From contig CM038464.1 in NCBI GenBank assembly GCA_021464415.1, forward strand, positions 58,145,328 to 58,209,327: a stretch of DNA of 64,000 bases, written 5' to 3'. How positions within the stretch are numbered: the first letter of the stretch is position 1; every line of letters begins with the position of its first letter. Source of the DNA: Lonicera japonica (lineage: Eukaryota; Streptophyta; Magnoliopsida; Dipsacales; Caprifoliaceae). Below the pieces are notes generated by a model. That model had not been told where the DNA came from, did no database searches, and saw nothing but the letters and a program-made list of their open reading frames with translations. A program made the position numbers and the translations under genes. Positions 11,963 to 23,900 of this stretch are shown here, one piece after another.

Positions 11963-14900
11963 GTAAAAAAAAAATTGTTTCACCTTGCCGGACGTACAGC
12001 ACATAACGTAATATCTACTTCAAGTTAGAAATAGATTGCATATAAATGCACATTTATGTTTTAAACATTTTAGCAAGGACCACTCGATCCGAGGCAACTT
12101 AAGATCAAGCATTGCATTTAAATTATGCTTTTATGAAAATACAATTTCTTTCAGCGAGTAATAGAGTTACCTTACTTTAGTATATCTATATATGTGGAGT
12201 AGTGTGATAATATACAACTCGTTGTGGTTAACATTTACATGCAGGGCCCGGCGGCTTTGTTTGTTGTGTGGTGTAGTGACCCCAATTCATAGTTTAGAAT
12301 ATATACATAATAGAGTATATTTTACATACATTTGAGCTGATCGTTGCGTATAATTGATACCATTTAAATTTGAAAAAAATAGTTAATAGTTTGGTCAAGT
12401 TATACAAAACAAAACAAAAAAACTGTAGCCTAAACATATTTTTCACGAGAAATGATTTTTAGTTCAAAACACATATATTCCAAAAATGTTCAAAAATTGT
12501 ATATCAATTGCATTTTTGGTGATAGAGAGATGCATTAACACTTGCTATTTGATTATGCTTTTTTAGATTGACTAGCATTAATTATTGTTCATTTTCTTTT
12601 CTCCTTTTTCTTTTTTTAATGTTAATAATTTACTTATTACAATTGGTGACACGTATGTAAATGAACCCCTCACCAGATTTCCTGGCTACACCACTCATTA
12701 CGTGAATTACATTGTTAGATTGATATTGATTTGAAAGCCAAAAATTGATTAATAAACCTATTTTATTAAATGAATGGACAGAAAATGACTACAATAGATA
12801 TCAACCCCTTTTCAAGGCCATGAACGACGGTAACTGGAATGCCCTAAAGAGTTTTCTCGAGCATCGCCCGGATGCTTTGACGGCTAAAATCTCAGATAGT
12901 GGCAACACAGTTCTTATTGACGCAGTTGTTGCAGGTCACACAAATATTGTGAAGGAGTTAGTGAACCTAATGTCGGTACAGGATCTTGAAGCTAAAGATA
13001 TCTCTGGTTACACGGCACTAGCCGCGGCTGCCCAAGGTGGAATAAAAGAGATAGCCGAAACATTAGTAGCCAAGAATAGGAAGCTTGTGAGTGTTTCCGA
13101 ATTTAAGAACAATAAAATTCCAATTGTGATAGCATCTGAAAATGGGCATGAAGATATGACTCGTTATTTGTACGACATTACTCCATTGGAAGATCTTAAA
13201 GATAAAAATGGTGTTGAACTTCTGAAACATTGCATCTCTGCTGGCACGTTGTTTGGTGAGTATATATATATATAAGGGAGAGCTCTTTAATTTATTTTTT
13301 GGAAAATGATATTTCTAGCTACTTGAGTAAGTAATGTTTGGATTTTTTATTTTTTTTTAACAGATATTGCTTTGGATTTACTCCAACGTTGTCCCAAGCT
13401 GGGTATACCGTTTGATGAGAAGGGTTCACCACTTCTAGTACTCTCTCAAATGCCTTCTGTATTTCAAAGTAGCTCCCGCCTTCCATTTTTTCAAACACTT
13501 CTGTACTTTTGTAAGTATCACAAATCCTGAGAACTAATGTATGCGTAGGTTTGCGAATTATACAACTTGATATATCAATTCGTTATGAAATATTTGTGAC
13601 GAAAGTGTGTTCTTTGTCACAAAATGTATGTGCAGCTTTAACGACATAATATTTGCTATGAAACGTATTTTCGTTATAGAATTTACTCATTTATTAAGAA
13701 AAGTTTGTTGTTTCATCACCTAATTTATTAATCCTTTAGCGATGAATGTTAGGGCCGGGGTTGTCACAAAAGTTGCGTTAACCATCAGAATGGTGACGAA
13801 ACTCAGAGTTTTGTCACTAGATGGTATTTACTATTTCCTTAAAGTGTCCCAAATTTTTAGTGCTGCGGGGACATTTAGCGACCAAAACATTTTTGAAGAA
13901 ATTAGCTTTTTGTCACTAAAACCATTGTGACAACTTTTTAATTTTTTTTGCGCTATTGCGCGTGATGAAATATTTTATACACTGTCTTGTGATGAAATAT
14001 TTTGTCACTAATGTGATTTGTCATGAAAAACATAATTTTAATAGTACAAAATTCTTTTATATATACGAAAAATTTCTCATGTGGACTGGTTCGTACGGAC
14101 CAGGACCTTTTGCCCTTGTTTGGTTCAAAACTAAAAACTCACGATTTTAGTTTTTTACCAAAAAGTCAACTTTACTTCAAACTTTTCAAAATTTACTACA
14201 CTTTATTTTCTCTCTTACAAATTTTTTAAAACACCATAACTTTAAATCTAAAAATTGAAATTAGATAAAAAAAACAATATATTTGAAATCTACTCATCGA
14301 AATCTATAAAATAAGATCCCTTGTGACTACTTTTTGAATTTTTTTCATAAGCTTTTCTGAATTGGTTGAAAAAATCACCGACAAAAACCAAATTCACTTT
14401 TCAGCCACGGTTTTCCGTCGCTAAAAATATATCCCCAATGTATTCACGATGGAAAACTGTCACTAAATGTCTCGGTCCGCATGAGAAATGTACTATATAT
14501 ACATATATAACAAAAAAAGGGCAACTATTCCTTTGTATTTTCAAATTGACTGAAAACATGAAGGACTAGTTGGCATTTTTGTTATACGAGATTGAACCAC
14601 ACGAGATGCGTGAGCATATTTTCTTTACACTTGCATCACCTAATTAGAAATGTAAAATTAAAAGAAAAATTTATGTTGCATCAGCAGATAAAAGTTTGTT
14701 TATTAACCTAAAAATATCAGCAATATATTAATTTGTGTCACAATTGTCCTTGAAAATATAGGATGCGAATTCATAACCAATATTTACTGTAATGTACGTT
14801 TTTCTGTTAAGGTATCCCGGTACAATCAAGTAATGTTTCAAGGAACTTATATGGAGACATCGAAAGTCCTAATATAGTTTCATCTTTTACGGAGAAGACG

Positions 14901-17900
14901 GCGACCAAAGGTATATTAAAACTCAAATCACTTGGTTGACATTTTTTTGTGCTCAATTGTGTGTGATAGAGAGTGAAAGAGCACATTGATGAAGCGTTTT
15001 TCTGTCACACGAAAAAAAACTATATCAAAAAACTATGAACTTACAAAACTACATTAGTAGCATAGAGAGTTAAAGGGGTAGGCTCAAATCCTGTTATGGG
15101 CAATTTCAAATCCCTCTAAAAGATTGTTTAATTGGGGGAGAGTTACCCCCGTTTGTGTACTCAATTAAGATTTTTTAATTAAATAAATAGTAAAAGGGGA
15201 GTGGTTAAGAATAAATGAAGAAAAATAGAGAATTCTCTAGTCATGGGATTAAATCTTTTTGTATTTATTTAAAATGAAAAGAAAAACTAAATTTAAGATA
15301 AATAATGCAAATTTGGTTTTCAGATAAAAATGAGATACGAGTTTTTAATGTTCAAGAATTCATCGCAAAATATTTATTGAGTAAGAGAACCGTACTGTTG
15401 CAAACATGTACCCGAGAAATGTTTATCGGAGGATTTTTAAAAAATCTTTCTAGGTCTTTAATTATTGTCTTCCTTATAAAATAGTGGTTCTCGCACATCC
15501 CATATTAACACTTAAAATATAGAAGATTTCGGAAAATACATTCAACTCAAGAAAATCATATAACATATACGTGGCTTATCTCTTAAGTCAAATATATATA
15601 AACACCAATCTGGAACACCTATGGTATGTAGTGTGATCCAGAAATCATTTTTAAAGAAAGATTACAAATGGGTATATAAATAGTATAATAATAAAATAAT
15701 CTAAATCATCATAAATAAATATTCATCTCTTCTATTAAAATGGAGATTAGCCTAACATCTTAAGAGATGGAAAAATAATTTAAATGTCTCCAAATAAATA
15801 TCTGATATCATGAGAAAGAATTAACAAAAAGAGACCTCGCTCTTGAATAATTCAATCTTTCACAGTGTATATCTCTCTCATTTTCATGTGCACTGCCTAG
15901 CTGCTTGGATGAGTAAGCCTAGTAGTTGTGCTTCTGTTGTGTTCTTCCTCCATCTTTGCTTCTAGTGAATGGTTGAACTTTATAATGGAAATGGGAGAAG
16001 AAATGCATAGGAAATGAGGGAGGAAGCAGTGCTCTTGACTTTAGGGAGGAAGAGGGAATTTTTTGGGTTGTGTGTGGGGTGGCTAATGTGTTGAAAATTA
16101 AAATGGCCGAGCTAATCTAATTGGTATGGTAGCCATCTGAATTTAGAAGACAATTCGAGTTTTATTCAAATTGGGAGGATTTTTGTTATTATTGTATTAA
16201 AGGGAATAGAGAGTCACATGGAGAGAGGAGGGGGTTGGGGGGCGCAGAGATTAGCAGCTGATTTAGGCTCACTTTTCTTTTTGTTTTCTCGTTTTATTAG
16301 CTAATTCCTAATTGCTGTATGTGTTACCTTTCAATTACAGTTCTAGAATCTCTTTGGTCATTTCTAATTCCCAAGTGCAGTGAGTAAAGTGTTACTTTTC
16401 ATTTGCAGAATTGAACCCACAAGGATTCACATGGACAATCCTCAAATTTCTTGGTAAGAAAACTTTAATCTTACAATATTTCAACTAGGGTGTAAATGAG
16501 TAACCGGAAATCCGAATTCGTTCCTTATTCAATTTTTTTTGGATATTTTAAAAAGATAATTTGGATAGTCATTTTTAATATTCGAGGAAACACATATGAA
16601 CATGGATAAGGAGAGTATTCTATAATGATAATCCGTATTTACCAAATATATAATGGTATCTGCTATAAGACAATTATATATTTACATATGTACCTAGCTC
16701 TCACTCTTTGAGAATAGGACAAGGGGTTTAATTTGGTGCCCACAAGCTAACCTAATTTAGGAAAAAAATTAAACTAAATCCAATAGAACCAAAGAGAAAG
16801 ACCATTAAGTCGTATTTACAACATATTTGATATGCTATAATGAATGGTTCGAGACCATATATATCAAATTTAAATGGTAATGATTTTGAACTTTGATTTG
16901 TTATTTGGAGTTGTATGTGGTTATGTTATAATTTAATATGAATCTTATTGGATTATCAAAAAGAAATCAAATAATATTCATCATTTTTAAAGTTTGATAT
17001 AATATGTTAGCCTTTATTTTAATTGGTTTTGCAATGATTCGTTTTGCTTCTTGAGTTATAGCTTGTAAAATGTTTCCTCTTCATTAAAAAATTATTTAGT
17101 CAAATATACTTTTAAGATGTATTTAATCTTTAGATTAAGAACATAAAGGCCAACGTTTTTATAGTTATATCTAAAAGTAGATAAGAATATTATGCAAATC
17201 TGAAGAATATGATAGGGTAAGGATAAAATAGTTGAACATACTATCCAAATAGATACGGATAATTCATCATTTTCTATTTTTACATAATATATTGATGAAG
17301 AACCAAAATTAGAAGAAAAAAAGAATATTAAGAAGAAAGGGTTAGAGAAGAGAGGAATAAGAGGTTGCAGGAAAATATTGATAAATTGTATTGAATCAAA
17401 AGATACCAAAGACAGATAATACGAAACCTAAATATAAATAGCTTGAACTAGAAAATAAGGAAATAGCAAAATTACTAAAAACTGGAAACTAATTAAAATA
17501 GGAAACTAAGCCAGCTAAACCCAATTCTTAAAAAAAATGAGACTTCTGATATAAACAAATAAACCTCCTTATGCAATAGGGAGTCGATGTCCTACATCAA
17601 TCCCTCCTTCTTTAGAAAAACGCGACCTCATGTTTCCATCACACAGCAAGATAACATTAGTTCCATGGAATGTAAAAATCTCCTGAACATTGAAAATGTT
17701 GGAGATGTTGAATTCTGGAGGGAGATCAATGACATAGGGATTGTCACTTATCTTGTGTAGCACCTTGAAAGGACCATACTTCTTCATCTTTGTCTTGTTG
17801 TAAGTACCAACTGGAAAACGCTCTTTACGTAAATGAACCATAACTAGCTCCCCTTCTTGAAATGTCTTGAAACGGCGATTCTTATCCGCATCTTTTTTAT

Positions 17901-20900
17901 ATTTAGCATTAGACGCTTCAAGCTTTGTTTTGACTTCATGATGAACTTGAGAAGCTCTATCAATTATATGATCAGCAGCAATGTTGGTACCGGAAAGCTT
18001 TGGAAGCACCACCAAATCGAGGACGTGATTAAGTATCTTGGAATAAATAATTTCAAAGGGGGTCTTACCATTAGAGCGATTAACCGAAGTATTGAAAGCA
18101 AATTCCATGTGAGGAAGAAGAATATCCCATTGCCTAGGTTTGTCCGCACACTTAGCTCGAATCAAGTTTCCCAAAGAGCGGTTAACGACTTCGGTTTGAC
18201 CATCGGTTTGTGGGTGAGATGTAGTGCTGAACTGAAGATTAGTTCCCAAACGCATCCAAAGAGTTTTCCAAAAGTAGCTCAAGAACTTAGTGTCACGATC
18301 CGAAGTAATAGATTTTGGTACGCCATGAAGATGAACTACTTCCTTGAAGAATAAATAAGCAACATTGGAGGCATCCGTAGTCTTCTTGCAAGGAATAAAG
18401 TGAGCCATCTTAGAGTATCGAACAACAACAACCATGACCGAGTTATTACCCTTTTGAGTACGAGGAAAGCCCAAGATAAAATCCATGCTAACATCAACCC
18501 AAGGAGCTTCAGGAATAGGTAACGGAGTGTAAAGACCTGTATTCTGAACAGTGCCCTTTGACCGTTGACACACCATACACTTTTGGACAAACTTTTGAAC
18601 ATCTCGCTTCAAAGACGGCCAAAAATAGCGTTCTTCGACAAGAGAAATTGTTTTGTCACGACCAAAGTGTCCACCAAGGCCTCAACCATGTAATTCACTA
18701 ATAAGATGAGTACGTAAAGATCCTTGAGGAATACAAAGACGATTGCCTTTGAAGAGGAAACCATCTTGTATGAGAAAGTCCTCCGTACTATGAGCATGAG
18801 AGCTACACTTCTCCCACATTAATTTAAAATCCTCATCCTCGGCATAAAGATCTTTGAGATAATCGAATGCCGTGATCTCATTCCGAATTGTAACAAGAAG
18901 GTTAGCACGCCTGCTCAACGCATCGGCAACCTTATTCAAACGTCCATTCTTATGCTTTACAGAAAAAGTGTACTTGTTGATTGTAGATAACCAACGATCG
19001 TGCATTTGATTAACTTTTGAAGAAGTTTGAAGATATTTCAAGGCTTGATGATCAGTATGGATGACAAACTCACGATGAATAAGATAAGTATGCCACTGCT
19101 TGAAAGCTTGAACAAGAGTAATTAACTCTAACTCATATGTTGACCACTTCCTACGAACATCTGAATTTTTCTCACTATAATAAGCAACCGAATGTCCATC
19201 TTGAGATAAGACAGCACCAATACCAACAACCGAAGCATCACAATCAATCTCAAAAGTCTTCTTAAAATCGGGTAGAGCAAGAACTGGTGCAGTGCATAAC
19301 TTTTCTTTAAGAGCATTAAAACTCTTATCGGTATTTTCTGACCACGTGAATTTCTCGTGCTTCAAACAATCAATGAGAAGGGCGGCAATAGTGCTAAAGT
19401 TCTTCACAAATCTTCGATAAAACGTTGCTAATCCATGAAAACTCCGAACATCTTTAATGCAAGTGGGGGTCGGCCACTCTTTGATTGCTTTTACTTTATT
19501 ATCATCCACGTGAATGCCAATATCCGAAACCACATAACCCAAGAATAGGACTTTGTTGGTCATGAATGTACACTTTTTCAAATTAACAAAGAGGGCATTG
19601 TCATGAAGAACTTCAAAGACTTGCGAGAGATGTGAAAGATGTCTTGTTTCATTGCGACTAAAAATCAAGATATCGTCAAAATAAACAATAACAAATTGAC
19701 TAAGAAAAGGTTGGAGAACCTGGTTTATAAGTCCCATGAAAGTGCTAGGAGCATTTGATAACCCAAAGGGCATGACAAGCCACTCATATAGTCCTTCACG
19801 TGTTTTGAAAGCGGTCTTCCATTCATCACCCACTCGTATGCGAATTTGGTGATATCCATTACGAAGATCAAGTTTGGTGAATACTTTAGACCCGGCAAGC
19901 AAATCAATCATGTCATCAATCCTGGGAATAGGGAATCAATATGGAATGGTGATTCTATTCAAGGCTCGACAATCGATGCACAATCTCCATCCTCCATCCT
20001 TTTTTGACACCAAGAAAGCAGGGCAAGCAGAAGGACTCTTGCTAGGACGGATCAGACCCTTTGTCAACAAATCTGTAATTTGTCCCTGTAAAATAGCATG
20101 CTCCGTAGGACTCAGTCGATAATGTGGAAGATTTGGAAGAGATGATCCCGGCATTAAGTCAATGTTATGTTGAATATCACGCAGCGGTGGTAAGCTAGAA
20201 GGTAACTCATCTGGAAATAGAGCATTAAATTTATCAATTAAAGGTTTGACCTTTGTTGGAATCTCTACCATAGGTTTAATAGCTTCATGAGAACTCAAAG
20301 TATGTGACTTTTGTAATGATCGAGCAATGGTAGCAACCAAAGCACGTGTGGTTTCATCACTATGAGAAGAAATAATTGTTGGAGACTTTGAAGGATGTAA
20401 GATAAGCTTAACACCATCTTTATAGAAGGTGTAAGTATTCTTAAAGAAATTATGAACTGCACGAACATCATACTGCCAAGGCCTTCCAAGTATGAGGTGG
20501 GTAGCATTCATATCCACAACATCACATAAAACTGTATCTTCATACCCCGAAAAGGAAAATGTCACCGAGCATTGGTGTGTGATTGCTTTAGAAGAATCAC
20601 TTGCAATCCAACCAACAGAGTAAGGAGTGGGGAGTAAGGAGTGGGGTGGGGAGTAACATGCAATTCCAATTTCTCTACCACATGAGTTGCAATATAATTG
20701 TCAATACTTTCGCTATCCATAAGCACATCGCACAACTTCTCTTTAATCAAACATTTGGATTTAAAAATATTATGACGTTGAGAGTAGCAAGGTTGGGTAA
20801 GGAATAAAGGACGAATCACAGCCAAAAGATGATCACCGTACGCTTCATGAATGTCATGAGCAACTTCGTGCTCGTCTAATTCATTCTTTTGACTAACTTC

Positions 20901-23900
20901 TTCATAATCACGATCATTAGAGTCGATGTTCCCATTGACCCGTCTGCATTCACTTGAGCCATGGTTTGGCATTAAACACTTCAAGCACTTATCTCCTCTG
21001 GGTTTATCATAAGGGCCTAGAAGTTTGGGTGGAGGTTGGTTAAATTGTTGATAGTTTCTGGTGTTTGGTCGGTTAAAATTGTTGAAAGGGGGGCGATTGT
21101 TATTATGACTAAGTGGGGGTGTGAGGTTTTGACGTGGAGGGGTAGGAAGTAAAGGTGGATTGGGTACTGGGGAATTGTACTGGTGGCTGGGCGAGCTTTT
21201 AAAAGAACGTTGCCTCTGGTTGAAGGGTGAATACGAGGAGTTATCAAGATAAGGAGGAGGTGAATAGTGTGGTTCTAGTGGTGGGGATGGTTGGTAGTAT
21301 TGATTGGAAAAGGGAGTCGCGGATTTGTAGTTGATGTAAAGGGTAGGAGGTGGTTGGGTTTGTTTTGATAGAGATTTCTCAATCTTGATGGCAGCTTGAA
21401 TGGTATCCACCATAGTGTATGTAGAGAACACTAAACGACTCCGAATTAACCCGTTCAATCCTTCGGTAAATCGAGACACCAATTGTTCTTGTGATTCCCG
21501 AAGTTGGTTCCTAACAACAAGAGCATAAAATTATGTCACATACTCTTCAACCATTTGAGCCCCTTGTTCGCAATTCTGAAGTTTGGTAAAGAGTTGTTGC
21601 TTGAAGTCACGAGGAAGAAACTTTTGCCGAATCAAAAATGTCATTCTGTTCCAGGTCACAATTGGGGGTTTTTGCGCATTAGCACGCTTCTCACATAGAT
21701 TTTCCCACCAAGCTGCGGCGCCTCCTTTGAGTTTATAAGCTACAATCCTCAATTGTGCCTCATCTGGAACATCCATAAACTGAAAGCACGATTCAACCTC
21801 ATATAACCAATCTAGAAGTTCTTCAATTTTAAACATACCGTTGAAATTTGGAATGTCGGCCTTGACTTTATACTCCGGTAGGGCGCCATAACGCACTTGT
21901 TGTTGCTGTTGTTGTTGTCCGTCCTTGAGGCGATTGTCATCCCACCATCGCTGTGCTTGATTGGCTTCGATCATGTCTTCCTCAACACTGTTATAATCGT
22001 CAAAAGAGTCATCTTTATGGCTTCGTGGCTTTATTGGAGTCTATAACATGTTTCTTTTGTAAGGTTGATTCACATAAGCGACCACCTTCGGCTTGTTGAC
22101 AATGAGTCCAGTTACTTCATCAGGAAGAATTTTGTCATGTTGACTACTCGAGTCGTCAATGTTGATGGGAATTTAGGGATTGGAGCGAGTAGCTGATAAA
22201 CGCATAATTTTGTAGTCACTAATGCCATTTTGATTGTTATTATTGCGTTCATCTTAGCCTAGTTTAAATAAATTCACCCACTTTTGTGCACACACTAAGA
22301 ATATCAAGAATTGCTTTAACATGGCTCAAAGTAGCCTTTTTCTAGTGTCTTGATTGTGCCCAAAGATTTTGGAAGCAAGTTGGGGAGCTTTGGGAAGTGT
22401 ACAAGAGAGATAGAAGCCAAAAGAGAAGAATAAAGTCTCCCGAAGCAGTCCTCTGATCAATCAGAGGAGCCTCTGATTGATCAAAGGCCACCTTTTAGTG
22501 CAGAACATGCCATCTGATCGATCAGAGGGTGCTCTGATCGATCAGAGCCCACCTTTTGAGCCAAAATCTCCCCTCCGATCGATCAGAGAAGCCTCTGATC
22601 GATCAGAGACCTCCCAGATCTCAAAGGACAGCACCCAAAAGCAGTTTTTCTCCCCTTTTTATGCATTGAAACTCACCAAAAGTGCTGGACTTTCCATTTC
22701 TAGATAGGATGAGGTGCTTACCCATTGGGTTCTTTAGAAAAGTGTACTAGAATACCCATTTTTGGGCATTGCTCTCCCATTATTTATTTGCTCTTTGTCC
22801 CTCATGTAATAGATGTCATTTTTCTAGATCTAGATTGAAGTAATATAAGAAATTTTCCTGCACTTTCTCTATCTATCACTTTTGTAAGAAATCTAGTTAG
22901 AGAAACTCTTGAGAGAAATGGAGATCACTTTAATGGTTTTTGTTTATACAACTATCATGGAGTAGTTTCATTGCTAAGGCTAGAAGATGAAGTTTGCATT
23001 GCATTAATTATGTAAGTTTGTTTCTCATTCCATTGTTAGTATTGTTAAATACTTGTTGAATCCTTCATCTTCTCCATTCAATCAACCATTCATAAGCTAG
23101 TAAGATAATCCTCATAAGGTGATTAGACTTTGTATGCCTTGTATACATAGATCTCAAGCATTAATGAGGAGATGATACATTTGTGTATTTCTTATTAGCC
23201 TATGTCCATTCCTTCTATGATTGAAATACTTTACATTGCCAAGTATGTTTAGTCTTTGAATATTCATAGAAATACCATAAATTTGAGATTCCAATCCTTG
23301 AATGCTTTAATGATATGTTGAGTGCTTTCTACACTCTATGTGATTTTGAGACTCAATATTTTCTTAGTTAGAGTGTTGCCAAGGAGGATATCTTAAGTTT
23401 ATGCCATAATCAACTACACTAATCACCTTAAGGATTCAATTTGTATTTATCAAATGTGTCTAAACCGGATGATTTAATCTCCACCTAGACCTCCCAATCT
23501 TAGACAAATGAAATGTTCTGATTTATTGTGCTAAACTTTTTAGTTTGCCATTTTCATAATCAAGTCAATTGCCTAGGGAAAACTAACAATGAATTCTCAA
23601 TGCCTAGTTTAATTTTATGCCTTTTTTTTGGTGTATCTCAAGTTTGCATCTTGGTTGGACATTGTATGGGAATGGGTTGCACTTGCTTCACACCCTTTGT
23701 TACAAGATAAAAATGAGAGATACATTTGTGTTGAGTTTTACTTACACCCTTTCTTTATATGGCATTTATATGGGAATGGGTTGCTCTTGCTTCACACCCT
23801 TTTGCTTAGAAAAGTGTAAGGTACTCAACACTTATGAATTGCATTGAGAATTTTGAATGAGATTAATTTTACATAACATTGCAAAGCAAATGAATTCTAT

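Noticed and set aside
17857..18354. 165-codon plus-strand frame
   Set aside because: It is the reverse shadow of the integrase of gypsy 2.
22477..22707. Open frame through the palindrome array
   Set aside because: Repetitive translation of the palindromes inside a non-coding LTR, without an independent coding signal.
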